Source: Steinernema hermaphroditum | Lineage: Eukaryota > Nematoda > Chromadorea > Rhabditida > Steinernematidae | DNA length: 64,000 nucleotides | Direction of reading: 5' to 3' | Assembly (NCBI GenBank): GCA_030435675.1 | Contig: CM059623.1 | Span: 4,366,012-4,430,011, forward strand | In this document: in pieces, positions 33,948-46,717 of the stretch | How positions within the stretch are numbered: the first letter of the stretch is position 1 | How the letters are laid out: each line of letters opens with the position of its first letter | The notes under the pieces: model-generated | The model's input: only the letters and a program-made list of their open reading frames with translations | What the model was told of the DNA's origin: nothing | Databases searched by the model: none | Translations under genes and position numbers: made by a program

Positions 33948-35049
33948 TTGGGACGGCTCTATGAACGGTTTGTACTGCGATTGCAAGATCTTGTGCACTC
34001 AGCCGACAATATAAAAAATTTTTGATAAACAGTGGGTGGATGAAGGCCATGTTGAGGGACAAATATAGACTGCGCAGTGATGGTGAAACTCCACATGTTG
34101 ATAAATACGAAAAGTGACGAATTTCTCGATGTGATTTCTCTGTCCTAATCCAATTTTTGCGAGCAAACTTATTTAATGGCGCAATCTAAGCATGTCTCGT
34201 GGTTCCCTTTCAAACAAGAAAGCAGATTTTCCCCAACACCGATCGACCAAAAATCAGTGGACTGCCCCAAAACACCTTAGCCCTCCAGTGAAATCACGTG
34301 GAAAAACGACAACGTGACCTCTCTCCCTTGGCGACTTTTCCGCTGGACTAATGTTGTTTTCGGCGAAAAACTCATTCGAGAGTGAGAAATCGACGAATTT
34401 AGGGATAAGTGATATCTATGGGACCGTGTCTCTGGGGGAATAGTGAATGGTGACCGATCAGAGATAGAGCAGAGGAGTCCTAGTTGTACAAACTGGTTCG
34501 ATAGGAATAGTTGAGAGATGGATCCACACGAAATTCGAAAATGTCCTTCAGCCACCCTTTAGGTTAGACATTGAAAATGGGAAAAAAGGCAATTTGAGAT
34601 TACACCCTTATATCTGTGAGAAAGACGCTTCTCCTAATTCCTATTCCTAAACTTGTGGCAATTTGCAAGCAGCATGGCACCAAATCCCGGCGATCAACGA
34701 CCACCGTCTGATAGGTTCCCGTCTGCGATCCACAAATAGCGGACGGACTAGATGAGCGAGCGAGGTTTGTGTCTCCGGGGACGACCGAAATACAAATTCA
34801 CAGCCGAGTAAACAATGTTCTGTCAATTCTGATGGCACTTAGTCCGTGATTGAAATGAATCGGGTCTGAATGTGAAAGAAACATTTGGCCATTGATGGCG
34901 TCTTTGCAGTGGAGTGACGCGGACATCTGTTCGACATAATAACGACGAGAACCAGATGTTTGTCATTGAATGTTCGATCAGGAAGTGGACTTTTTTGGTG
35001 ATATCTGAGCAACAGAATCAAAGGCTCTCCGCTGTCTCCGCGGAGAAAG

Positions 35050-35092
35050 GGAGGTCCCAAACTTTCCCACGCTGATTCGGCTGAAATTTGTG
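35050..35092. repeat. About 45-bp dispersed repeat, copy 2
   Basis: gaggtcccaaactttcccac followed by gattcggctgaaattt; homologous to 25957-26003. Confidence 0.55.
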
Positions 35093-35436
35093 AGATGCTT
35101 TGCTCAGCATATCACACTCAATCCTGTAAGATATCCAGATGTTATCTTAAAAAGGGTATCCTTTCTCACCGGCGATTTCCAAGTCAACCAGCACATACTT
35201 AAAATAGCAGTTTTGGCGAGAAAACGGTGACAAAAGAATAAAAAAAAAGAATTCATATTTACATAAAATCACTTCGAGAATATGGATCAATGGATCTTTT
35301 TTTGAATTTTTGCAAAACAGTTAGAGCCATAAATGTATTCCAACAAGGGACCGGCCAAAGGTGTAAACGGACGATTCGATTGAATTTAGCACATTGGTAT
35401 ACTCGCACACCTGAGTACATTACTATAGCAAAAACA

Positions 35437-35721
35437 CTAGCGGCCCATGGGCACTAGGCATGTTAAGAAGGGCATCTTCAATGGCGACACACGACACTCC
35501 ACGATTTCCAAGTCACCAGTATACACAAAAATTAACGATTTCTTTTGGCTATATTGTATTCGTGTGTGCTTCCTAGAGAAACAGTCTAGTAGATCAGGAT
35601 CGGGATACCAGATGTTCTTCAAATAAATAGTAGGTCGCTCGGGAATCTCCGGTGAAAAAAATAATGTGCCAAATTTCAGTCTGAACTGCCGTATACATCG
35701 TCGACCTTGTGAGACCAACAA
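35437..35721 (-). pseudogene. Isolated Cys-loop channel-like exon
   Basis: A minus-strand frame contains IYLKNIWYPDPDLLDCFSRK followed about 20 residues later by IFVYTGDLEI. The IWxPD block and its distance to a GD-type turn match the ligand-binding domain of Cys-loop receptors (compare IWLPDLYF in the channel gene at 22-24 kb). A second, shorter piece with similar DNA (gatttccaagtcaaccagc) lies at 35174-35200 and could be a duplicated or decayed exon. No Cys loop, TM segments or partner exons were found within several kb, so I call it a fragment. Confidence 0.35.
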
Positions 35722-36044
35722 TCAAACATCTTTGTTCTGTGCCCATGGATTTAGCATCGTTACGATATTACTAGAAAGCAATGAGATGGTTATAGCAGAG
35801 AACTAAATAGAGGAGCGCTGGCCTCTGGACTCGGTGAATAGGAAAACTCTAGCTCTGAAAAGCGAATGGTTTTTGGCGCCAAGTGAAGTGTGAAAAATGC
35901 ATTATTGCGGCAACCACAACACGGAAGGTTTAGCTTCAGCGACACAGACTGGGGCCATCTCTGTTTTAGAGAAATACCTGCACCTCAATGCAAAAAAAAA
36001 ATTTGGGTAAAGCCAAAACGAAACGATCTCTAGCACAATTCACA

Positions 36045-36110
36045 CAGCCTCAGAGAGAGCAAGTGGGCGACCCGACCGATTGCTGGGGATACAAATGAGA
36101 GACTCATTTC
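36045..36110 (+). repeat. Dispersed repeat family B, fragment
   Basis: cctcagagagagcaagtggg, then cccgaccgattgctggggat, matches the 3' third of the copy at 10449-10660. Confidence 0.6.
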
Positions 36111-39100
36111 TAGCACATCACATCAGATTCAAGAGGTTCAATCACGCTCTCTCTCTTTGGACCACTTTTATCTTCCTGCTTCGGTGCTTGTTTTCGGCTC
36201 CACGAAGATCAAATTTCGGCCCACCCTCCTTTTGAAAAAACAAATTACCGAACAAAGAGAAGAAAGCAAACAGAATTCGCTTCCGTCGGCTAACCGATTA
36301 GGTGAAGCGTGGCGAAAGGAGGGTAGGCGATGGCTAGGGGCTGTTTGGCATTTGTTGTAAATGTCCCTGGGCAACGGTGTTTATCCATCGAACGGCGGAA
36401 TATTAATAGCGACTCAAAGCTCCGTTTTTCGGGTTTCTATTTCGAATAATAGACACGAAATGAGTTTGATTCTAAGGGTGGAATATGGAAATGGTGTGAG
36501 AAAATGGGGCAAACCAATGTGTCAAGAAGGCCGGATCATGGATAAGGAGGTGTAATTTTCTTCGTAGAAAAAGGGTTTTGAAGAAGATAGTCACTCGGAC
36601 ATTGCTCTCATGGTTTCGCCCTAAGATGATTAGTAAAAGCATGCAACAATTGGCCAGACAGAGCACGACACTTCGGGTGGCTCCCCTAACTCGAACACAT
36701 TAGATGCTTTCGTGATACAATAGTCATTTTGCCTATTCGACTTTCCCTCATCTTCCTGACAACCGTTTTAATGCACTATTCTATTTTATTCTCTGTTTTT
36801 TTTAACCAGCGAACAGCTCGAAAAGCACCCGAAATCCTCAGTCCAAGAGTCTCAAAACACACGTAACGTGAACCCAGGCGAGAGTCCAAAGACCAGAGCA
36901 ACAAAACATTCCGAGAGAGGCTCTTAAAGAAACGTTGCCGACTGGGAGCGGACACATTCCAATAAAAGCCATCGGGAAGATCCCATGTGTCCATCAAACA
37001 ATTCGGTGTAATTTAATCACGAATTAGCGCTGGAGGCGAACGACAAAAACAAATTTGGAGCGTACGTTTAACTTCTTTTCTCAAGGCCACCCTCACACGT
37101 CACGTTCTTTGGGTTTGGGGCCGATTCCATGGAGTGTGAGTGAGGTGAGAAGACAAATGGGCGGCAAGTGTCAAAGAGAAGACAAACAAGCTGTAAGAGT
37201 CGTCGTTCTAAATGGGCCTTCGAAGACAGCCGCGCTGGCGGGGAAAACACCTTTGTGGAATTCGCGTTTATCACGACAGTTTACGAGCGATGAAAAGATT
37301 AGTCTCGAGATGTCAAGTGACGCTAGGGCTTAGGTTCTCCTTATTTTCATCTCAAATGTCTTGGCATGGCAGGGGACGTGGACGTATACATTATTGTTTC
37401 CATTGACGCAAGGCGTAAGCTTTTGATAAAAGAAGTAAACTCATAAACTCTTTCCATTGATGAACCTTTTCTCCAAAAGCTCGACAACGTGGCAGCGACG
37501 GAAAAAGCTGAAAATCCGGTATTCTAGATCGTTCCGGGAACAGACCAGAGTGGAGATCACGTTGCGATCCTAAGTTTTGAGGGGGAAGTGATGTCCACAA
37601 GCACTAAAATGATCTCATTTGTATGCGTAAGTAATTTACAACGCAAAAAAAAACAGTATTTTGCGCGGTTTTAGGCTCTCAGGCAATTTTCGTGAAAAAA
37701 GGTTTCGCGACGTTTCTTCACAGCGGATCGTACAGTAACTCTTTAAGTTTTAAGTGCATAGACCTTATGGTAGCCACTGAAAATCCACAGACTATATTAT
37801 GCATCGATTTTTATCGATTGGTTAATCTTTAAATAAAGGTCAAGCATCAATTCAAGGTTATATGCTTAACTCAGTCTGATCCCTATCATTCGGAAACGCT
37901 TGCAGTTTACTCTTAAAAATGATTTTCCAGGAGGAGCGGTCGAATTTTCTCAAAATTGTGAAAAGATAGGCAGGAAGAGTTGCACTTTCACATAATCGTC
38001 AACAAATTTCACTCATAGTTTACATGAAAAAATGAAAAATAAAAAAAATTTCAAAAAAATAATTTCATGAAAAAGCAGGGTGGCCCTATCTTTCTCGAAC
38101 AGACTGTATCTAGAGGTGCGAATTCGCGCGCAGCGTTCATTAAAGCGAACACAAAACGAGCAATATCTTTTCGTTCAAGGTTTTAAAACTTACAGCGTAG
38201 ACCGTATAGGGAGCATTGAGAGCAGATAAAGAGGGTTACTCTATGGGACTTTACATGCAACCAAAAGCAATAAAGGATCATGGCTGAATTTCCAAAAGAT
38301 CATATTTATTACTGATTAGATCAACAATACACAAAAATTATTACTTATAGTGTCTCCATCCGAAATGCCTCTGGGCCCCATACGTTACTTTATCGCTAAG
38401 CGAGAACGTGACGAAAATTCCAAATCATCGGATTTATTGCTGATTAAATGAACAGTACACAAAAATTAGGTACTCATTAGGTGCTAAGACGTCATCTATT
38501 CCAAGAAGACACTATACAGTCGCCACTCATATTTCGGAGTTAATTGCACTTAATTTCACAAAAAAATTTAGATCGCATTTTGGGCATTTAAGAATTTTAA
38601 AAAGAAGAAAGAAGTGCATACTGCTGGTATATTTTAGTGATTACCAAGGTGGTTTTCATAATTTCCGTTTAGATAGGCGAACACTTGCGCATATCGTGCA
38701 ACGCACGCTAAACTAAAAGAATTTCTCCGGCCAAAGAGAGAGGAGCCATTCAGCTCAAGACTTCCCATAGCGCAGAGCACAGCGCAAAACAGGCAATTTG
38801 CGATTGTTTTGGAAAACAACTTGCAGTGGCATGTTCCCTAAACAAGTCAATATTTAACAAAAGTCAGTTCCATTTGCTGGAGCATGGCGTCGCCCACTTG
38901 AAAACAGCAAAACTAGGAAGTTGACCCGACAAAACAGAGAGAGAGCGAAGAGTGGCAGATATCGGCATAAAGGGCGAACTTCGAGGTTCAGAGAAGGGAG
39001 GGGAGCTGATGGATGGGGGACTGCTCCATCATGGAGATGGTCATGGAATTAAAGACTTTTGAAGGTTTTTGTTGGGGTAAAAATGTTGCTTGAGGTGGAG

Positions 39101-40164
39101 AGATTGATGCAGCTGGATGGACCCGGAAGCACGAAGATCTATTATTAATCCAATACAGATTCAAGTGTTATCCCCCATATATAAACGGAGAACCGACGGG
39201 TCCGTTGGTCTGTGTGTGTTTTTCCGTACGCACGGAGAAGACACCCACACAAAATAAGGACCCCGAGGGGAACCGAACTCGACACCGCCATCCATGAGCG
39301 CCAATCTTGCCGCCCGCAGGGCTATGGTGTCTTGCCGCCCGCAGGGCTACGGGCTAATTGGCTTTTAGTACCTGGAGGGCGCGAATTCGCGCGCAGCCGG
39401 GTTTATTTTGCATAAAAGTACGATGGCCTCTGGAAGAAATTAAATGGCATCAATCACCATGCAAACAGTTTGTCCTAAAGGTCACCGTTCGCGACCTCTT
39501 AACCGTTCATGTGACATCCAAACGTGATGGCTACTTGGACACAAAAACAAATAAAAGGGCAAATGAGAAACTCTGTACGCGTGTTGACACACCGATGGTC
39601 GCTGGAACGTTCCTCAGAGTTCATGTTTGCGGTTATTTTAAGAGCTTAATTCTCTCTTGGCACTGCTTGGGTCGGACATCATAGGGAACGGAGAGCACCA
39701 GAAAGAGTGAAAAACACCACTTTCTAGGATGAGTGCGCTAAAACTGACCCCTAGACTAGCCCTTTGTTAGATCCTTATGGCGTTCGTAGTTCAGAGCAAA
39801 ACAACGAATAAGAAACTAGCATAATTATTCGGTTCCGATTTTGGGTGCGAGTGCACTTTGAGTACGTTCCGGCACGCTAGTTTGTGACTTTAGAACTGGG
39901 AGCTAGAAGGGACGAGGAAGAAAAAGACACGAACCAAGTCAGGAGTATAGAACTTGAACTTTGGTTTGAAAGAACGAGAAAAAGAAGGGTTTCAGGAAGA
40001 GTCTTTTAGGGTGCACTGGTTCTGGTCCTATTCATGACTTTCAAATGTGGGAAACCTCCATTTAGCTTGTTTAATGAGAACTGGCTGTTGACTTTTAGCT
40101 TCTTCAGCTTTTGACACCTACAGAACAAAGATAAAAAACAGCGGAACATTTTACAGAAAAAATG

Positions 40165-40365
40165 CAAAGGGGTATTGCTTTCATTTGTGCCGACGGCGAT
40201 CGGTCGGGTCGCCCACTCGCTCTCTCTGAAATGAGTTGACAGAGCGGTCGTTCCAGGCACGATGATCGCCTCGACTCCCAGAAGGCTTGGAACAACAGTG
40301 AGTCGTAGTTGCACCACCGTTTAGCGAGGGAGGCCGTCACCATCGCCCGCCACCCACGCCACACA
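40165..40365 (-). repeat. Dispersed repeat family B, inverted copy
   Basis: On the minus strand it repeats the family order: ggtggtgcaactacgact, then gttccaagccttctgggagt, then the gagagagcgagtgggcgacc and gatcg words. Identity to copy 1 is about 75% by eye. Confidence 0.6.
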
Positions 40366-42009
40366 GACCGGGATCGTTGCGCTAAACTCTGACCTCGCGC
40401 CCTATGCCAAAGGCTAACAATTGCTGTATCTTATAAGGTGTCTTGCGCAATGCCATTGATCCAAGAGATGAACGGTATTAACGGCTAGCTAATGTTTACT
40501 CAACTCGCCGAAAAATCACTATTGGGAGAAACAAGAATCATCCCCAGGGGAAAGCGAAGGAAAACCATTAGCTTTTCTTTTTATATCCCCTGGAAAAGAC
40601 TCAAATTTACAAGAGGCATCTTAAGTTTTGGGCGTGATTTCTTCTTTCTCCTAATAGTGATTTTTCGGCCATTGGAGTAGGCATACTGTAACCTTAGAAC
40701 GGCGCTTTTTAAAGTAACCTTTCTCCTTAGATCACCTCAAATTTATGCTTGGTTGAACCAATCCAGAATACGGAACTTGACTTTGTTGACTTTTAGCTTC
40801 TGCAGTTTGGGATACCTACAGAACAGAGATAAAAAAGGCCAATTACGGTGCCTACTGCAAAGCCATTGATTGATCCATTGATCAAAGAGACGAACGGTGC
40901 TAACGGCTAGCTAATGTGTTTCTTTCCATATCCTCTGGAAATGAATTTTACTGTAGGAGTAGACTGTAGCCTTAGAATGAGCGTTTTCAAAGGAGCCTTT
41001 CTCCTAAGACCACCTCAAATTTCTGCTTGGTCGACTCTTTCAGTTCAATCAAAACTGCGTCACCGAATTGAGATTTTGCGATTGAGTGCGTTGGCCGTCC
41101 GCAGTCGGCCCAACCAGGAACCGCCCAAACAAAGCAAAAAAAACAGCAAAGACGTCACTGGACTAATGGAACATTGAGCGAGTGTTTGCCATTCGCGGAA
41201 GTCAAGATTGTATCGCGCTTGGGGAGATTGAGCGAACTCCATGAAAATACAAAACAACGGAACGTCGTCCAATTTCGTGGACGCGGAAACGCGCCGTGTG
41301 AAGTGCTCCGGAAAAGTGCGCAGAACGGAATTGGACGATGGCCGGATAGCGCTTATCGCGCGGACACCCATGGATAGATCGAATGCGAAAAAGCAAATGT
41401 TTAATTGGAATTGGAGGAAACAAAAGCGTCACGAGTTCAATTAGAACGGGTCTCGACACGCTAATTGGCAGAAGAACCGAGCGAAGGGGTAGAGTGCACT
41501 CTTGCATCCCGTTCTTTCGGGGGGGATTAGTCTGCGATTTAGAAATCAGGAACTTGGCGAAAAGACAATAAAGCGAAGAAGCACGCGAACTCGGACAAAA
41601 CACTTGAACTCTGACATGAAAGGGAGAAAACATGACGACCAGAAGTTGGGTGGTTTTAGGGATGTACTTGGTTTGGTCGTGACTGCGTTTAGTAAAAGGG
41701 ACTGAATACAGGGACCCCTCGACAGCTTCGTCTTTTCAGTGGTAATGTCGAGCTCGAATGTCGGACGGTAATTTCGATGAATCTTTGTAAAAAGAGGAAG
41801 GTCGACTGATCATTAAATATACTGGCAGTCCCAAAAAGAGGCATCTAAACCGAAGTTTAACAGAGGTTGTCAAACAGTTGGAGAACGACTGATGTCGAGA
41901 GGATCGAAAATCGGGACATAATTCTAGAAAGTTATTTTTGAGCACTTTCAAACTTGATCGGTCGAACAGAGAAAAGAGGAGCGATAGCCTTTTTTCGAAT
42001 TCGATGCTT

Positions 42010-42155
42010 TTTTTCCAAAAAGGGCTTTAGAAGGATATCTAGAAAGGTAATGAAATTTATATCATGCCTTTTTCCATTTTTTGCTTTTAGTTGCCCTCGA
42101 AAATGACTTCCTAATGAACTTCTGTCTAACACGTCCATGTTTGAGACACCGATAA
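42010..42155. repeat. Hairpin MITE family A, diverged copy
   Basis: gatatctagaaaggtaatga, then aaaatgacttcctaatgaac and cttctgtctaacacgtccat follow the family order, but the central hairpin is eroded. Confidence 0.5.
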
Positions 42156-43194
42156 AACCAAAGTGTGGAGATAGACGCCACGGCTTGCGCTTCGAATCTA
42201 TGCTTCTGGTGAAAATCCACTGTTTTTAATCCACAGAAATGTCCAAATCACTGCTATCGAATAAGTCCTCTCAGCTATTAAAAAATAGAGAGAAAATCAC
42301 TTCACACCTGGAAAACATTGGACGTTTCAACGGGAGTTGGTATCAACCCATGTAACCAAAGCTTCCTTGGAGGCCTGCGGGGAGCTGTTTCCCCTGTTTA
42401 GGGACATGAATAAACTGAATGGATTTCTCGGTTTGGAGCATTCTGGAGCAAAACGTCTTAACTACAAAACGCGCTAACGTGAACTTTCCGAAAAAATCTC
42501 GCCTGAGAGGTTGAAAACAAGCGGTTGTTCGCCATGCCTAGAATTTTATGGGTACTTTTCCTAATTGCTTCTGCAGCTGATTGCACGTCTTGGTTGGAAT
42601 AATTTCATGTATTTGTCCTTTAGAGACAAAAACATTGAATGGCCGCGCTGCACTTAAATATTAGAGTAGACAAGAGAAGTGTGGCTATATAAAAGAAGGC
42701 TGGAACCCTGCAGTCTTCGAGAGTTCGCCTGATCCTTTAGGAATGGGAAGCAAAACCAGAAGCAATTTTTCATCTCAAAATTCATTTTTCGCTCTTCAAA
42801 CATTCGAACGTGGCACACAAAGTACATTTCTCTCGGTGAACGTTCAGAAGAAAGAGTACGACACTGGTTCGACAAACACATTTTTAACGTCGCTGGTGGA
42901 CCGTCAAGAAATATGGGCTCGTATAATGCGCTCACGTGAAAAACAGGCGAGACTCCGGGTGTGCCCAAATTGGTGTTGTCGTAAAAGGGCGCCAGAACTG
43001 AACGGAATCTATTTATAAAAGTGTTTTTCGAATCTGGTGATTGAGCCGAAGAACCCTAATTTGTCAACGCTTATTTTTTGAATAATATACTGATTTGCCA
43101 GCTTAAGATAAACGTATTTGCAAAAATTAGTGAATAATTATGTTCTACGATAAAACCGTAGAAGAAACAGAACAAAGATAAACGATCTCAAACA

Positions 43195-43357
43195 TACAGG
43201 TTACATGGATGCCCAAAAAGCAGGAAGCCATTTAGTAATTCAAACCGATGAGATCGGTCGATTTCTTTCGTTTTTCGACCGGTCTCACCTTTGGATGCTT
43301 TCAGAAATGACTTACCAGACTGCTCTTAAGATGTCCGTTTTTGGATCATCCTGCATA
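43195..43357. repeat. Hairpin MITE family A, full copy
   Basis: Borders tacagg...cctgcata; left gatgcccaaaaagcagg and right atgtccgtttttggatcatc are inverted; the centre is gatgagatcggtcga...tcgaccggtctcac. Confidence 0.75.
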
Positions 43358-43809
43358 TGTCTGAGATCTTTTATATATTTTTTCAGCTTGTACCATTTTC
43401 TCGTAGAACATTACTTTACACGAAGTTTTTGCTTTAAAGTCTGCTTTAAAATGGTGTATTTTAAATAAAGCAATGGTTCCAATATAAGATGTCACCAAAG
43501 GCATGAAAATACTAGCATGAACACCGAGAAAGGCTATACAAAAGAAGCCGCGGTAACTGGGGCGTGAATAAGATGTGGTTAATTCATACAGGACATCAAT
43601 GTTTCATTTTTCTCGATGCCCGAACAATCCAAAAAGTTTATGATGATCCCGAAGCGCGCGCTGCAACCCTAATAGACTAGCATTCCATGAATTATTGCCT
43701 CAATCCGTCTCGGGAGACCCGGAAGAGAGGAGGCGGAAATAACGAAAACGCCAACAAAAGACGAATTGGGTGCCACGTGTCAACCCAATTACAATTTTGG
43801 CCATTCGAT

Positions 43810-44229
43810 TAGGAACGAATCGGGAGGGAAACTGTGGTAGGTCTCCACAAACAGAGTCTAATTAGAAGATCATGCCATTCGATGCTCTTACTGGTACACA
43901 CAAACACGTGGAGGACCACGCGACTTTCAAACGTACTGTTACACCTCATTTGTTAAAAGTTTATTTGAGAGATAGAGGCTATAGACAGATTAGGCGCACC
44001 ACATTTCGCCGTTGGACTGCCACTCGCAGTAGGACTTGAATCCACGGGGCTGGGGCACTCCACGAGCGGACTTCATTGCCAGGTTGCAGTTCTGGTCCCA
44101 GACGGGGCAAGTGGGGTCGAAGTCGAAGTGGCCGGCGGCTGGCGGCGCCACGGGGGTCGATCGGCCACAGAACTGGTCGTAGTAGAAGTGCGCGAGGGGA
44201 GGAATCTCTCCCGGGCGAGGCCGAGAGGT
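43810..44229 (-). repeat. Inverted duplication, arm 1
   Basis: Homologous in inverted orientation to about 46736-47153. It includes codons 24-102 of the secreted gene, its stop, polyA signal and about 170 bp of 3' flank up to the words attcgatt...cgaatcggg. Homology stops exactly before the signal-peptide exon part. Confidence 0.85.
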
Positions 44230-44298
44230 GCAGCCTCCGGGCTGCCACCAAGCGTCCACGGCGGCGACGAGAAGGAGAGCGACGATGACGGCCTTCAT
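43990..44298 (-). CDS. Small secreted cysteine-containing protein, intact copy
   Basis: Single-exon gene of 102 residues. Residues 1-16 (MKAVIVALLLVAAVDA) are a clear signal peptide. The mature part starts WWQPGG and has six cysteines, a Pro-rich segment (VAPPAAGHFDFDP) and a C-terminal CEWQSNGEMWCA. No known domain. Downstream, caaataaac around 43957-43966 supplies a polyadenylation signal. The ATG is followed directly by the hydrophobic core, so the start is firm. A nearly identical, inverted, 5'-truncated copy lies at 46718-46975; the two share 78 of 79 residues. Secreted, function unknown. Confidence 0.75.
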   Translation of the reverse strand: MKAVIVALLLVAAVDAWWQPGGCTSRPRPGEIPPLAHFYYDQFCGRSTPVAPPAAGHFDFDPTCPVWDQNCNLAMKSARGVPQPRGFKSYCEWQSNGEMWCA

Positions 44299-44575
44299 GT
44301 TGGAGAGCTGATGCTGGCTTCAGGTGGCAGCGCTCTTTTACGGAACGAGAACGAAGCTCGGAATTAATCGTTCGACTTGTTTCCGTGGATCAAATTTCTA
44401 TCGCCAACGAAAGGAAGCGAAATCGCTGCTTTCAGCACTGTTCGAGAATCGGAAGCATAAATTCTTTCACTGCACGATGTTTGTGACATCGTCTTCGTTG
44501 TGGTCAGCCTGACAGAATCGTAGAATAAAGTTTAACGTTTAAGATCGAATCTTGCTCCATTAACAAGATCAAGGC

Positions 44576-44650
44576 TATTCGATTGTATGAATCGGGAAGG
44601 AAGCTGTGGCAGGTCTCCGCGCTCCACAATCAGACTCTAATTAGAAGAAG
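44576..44650. repeat. Third copy of the secreted-gene 3' flank
   Basis: gaatcgggaaggaagctgtg, then gcaggtctccgc and cagactctaattagaagaag match 43815-43880 in direct orientation. It lacks any coding part. Confidence 0.75.
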
Positions 44651-46071
44651 CACGGAAACGATCTTTGTAAAACAAAAGAAAGCCTTGGGTCGTCTGTCGT
44701 CCCTCAATAAGACTAAACGACTCTTTTTTCGGAGATTTGTTTTTGTCTCTTTTCGAGGGCAGTTCGCCTGTCTCAGGACGTCGCAAGGGAACGAGCAGAA
44801 GAAGATGAAGTACGGGATTATGTTTTGTTGAGCACTTCGGCGAGATTGGAGAACGCAACTTTCCAGGAGTCTCCTTCAGAGGGGCGAGAGAGTAAACACA
44901 AAGAAACAGGCAATAAGTTCTATTTTTGGCGTTTCTTCTTTCTTATCGCGCAAATCCTGCTTATAGAATCTAAAACTGGTGAACAAGGAGTTGAGCCCTG
45001 ATCCGCAAAGTGCCGAGTGAGCAAATTATCAGATAGACAATGTGAGAAGATACCCACTTGAAGTTTGTGAGTATATGTTGGTGGCATCTGAATTGATCAG
45101 AAACAGGGTATAAAAACAGTCCACGTTGATACCTGACCCGGAATAAAATCATTGCACCACACGAGTAGTATTATTAATATTAGTGTCTCCATTCGGAAGG
45201 CTTAATAGCCTATAGAATCGTTCTTATACAATCCCCTAACCCAGCAAACAAATGGATTGCCTATGGTACAGGGTACGCCAGATAAAGTACAACATTTTCG
45301 ATTCGTTGATTTAAGTGTATTTTTGAGATTTTGACGCGCCGGGTCCAAATCCTATCAGCTTCGCGGTCCGTTTCTTGTGAATGGGTGTCAGTTCTTTACG
45401 ACTCGATATAGTGAAGTCCCTCAAAACAGCTTTAGAGGCCACGTGGAAGCAAAAAAAAACAGAATCCAGAATCGAGAAATGGAGAAACATGGTATTCATA
45501 TTCTTTAGTCAAAAAAGGATCAATATAACCACAACATTTAACGCGACTACTAATTAAGAACTTACCTGAAAACAATTACAGATCTGTTAGGGAATTTTAC
45601 TTTTCAGACAACTAAAATCTCTTCACAGTGATCTAATACAAACATCAGAAACAGAGCGCCTTTGTGTGCAAATATTCGCCACAAGGAGACCCAAATTTAA
45701 GATCTCTAACCAGCAAACTGGAAATCTAAAAAACGGCCGATTTGCGGGCAAGTCCACTTCTTCTATGGCGCAGAATGTCTTCCATGCAAGAGTGATCCCT
45801 GCGCACTCGGCAATCGGGAAAAGTGCTTTTTGGAAAGGACACAAGAAGGCCAGTCGACAGCAAAAAAATAAAGTGATTTCCAATTTCTGTCCGCGCAAGA
45901 GATTACTTTTGCCGTCGGCGGATACCAAAAGTCGCCATTTCGGATTAGTGACGGCGAGACGCACCCGGCAAGGGAAACGGCGGCTTCAGTGGAGGCTGAG
46001 TTGGGAAGGAGAAAACGAGGCGCGGCGACTAAATGAGTTCACCGCCGCTCATCTCCCGCTCTGGCGACACT

Positions 46072-46455
46072 TTATTTTTGTTTTTTCACCGCCACGCCGA
46101 CGGCAACAATCGGGAAAAGTGCCGAAGATGCGCTTTGGAGGATGGTCAGGGGTGGGTTACCTATCCTAGTGGAATGGATACTCGGTGATTCGATAGATAC
46201 ATAGAAGTTCGGAGCCTCAACCAAGAAGTAGGGCATAGTATAGCAGCGGAAAGCTTTGTTTACATCGGTAACGAGGCTATACGAAGTGTCAATGAAGTGG
46301 CCATTTTGGTGAATGCTGGGAGAGCACATAAATATATAATTGTGGTCTACGCTTGCAAACACAGACATGAATTCTTTACTACTGTACTCGAAAGGCTGCA
46401 AAGGGCATTTAGCGGAATTCATTGGCATGAGGTATAGCCCGTTTTTTTTTCTCAA
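46072..46455 (-). other. Unassigned 127-codon open frame
   Basis: The minus-strand frame is even in composition (aromatic, Ser and Pro scattered) across residues 7-100 and meets a possible gtaacc donor near 46165. It could be an exon of an unknown gene within the duplication spacer, or chance. No motif recognised. Confidence 0.2.
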
Positions 46456-46717
46456 TCAGTTATCCTGTTTTAATATATAGACACAAGAAAACAAGAACCA
46501 AATATATGGATAATTAAAACCTCCCTTGCCGTCAGTGATCTGTTATCTATTTTTGTTTGGCCCCTACGATGTGCTTTCTATCCATCCATATCCTTCGCTG
46601 ATTAATTAACACGGCTACCAGGGAACGATGATTGTGTGTTGTGATGAGATATTCAAGTCATTGTACAGAATGAAATAAGTCAAAGAGCCGTTCGATGATT
46701 AAGCACTGAGTTCTGGT

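Larger units (their letters stand above)
27333..35436. other. Gene-poor 8-kb stretch
   Basis: No recognised protein domain or convincing multi-exon structure. GC-rich islands occur at about 28250-28440, 30020-30200 and 31680-32000, and their long frames on both strands look compositional. Items with some support (retro-insertion, hairpin, MITE, small ORF) are listed separately. Confidence 0.4.
35722..43809. other. Gene-poor 8-kb stretch
   Basis: No gene recognised. It holds family B copies (36045-36110, 40165-40365), MITE A copies near 42010-42155 and at 43195-43357, a 25-bp tandem duplication built on gccgcccgcagggcta at about 39309-39352, and two occurrences of gcgaattcgcgcgcagc (about 38117 and 39378). 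Confidence 0.4.
44299..46717. other. Spacer of the inverted duplication; no recognised gene
   Basis: Long frames exist on both strands at 45666-46169 (plus) and 46072-46455 (minus, 127 codons, even composition), but neither shows a domain. At 44576-44650 there is a third copy of the 3' flank of the secreted gene. Confidence 0.35.

Noticed and set aside
45666..46169. 167-codon plus-strand frame as a gene
   Set aside because: Lys/Arg/Gln-rich composition with a mirror frame on the other strand and no recognisable domain.
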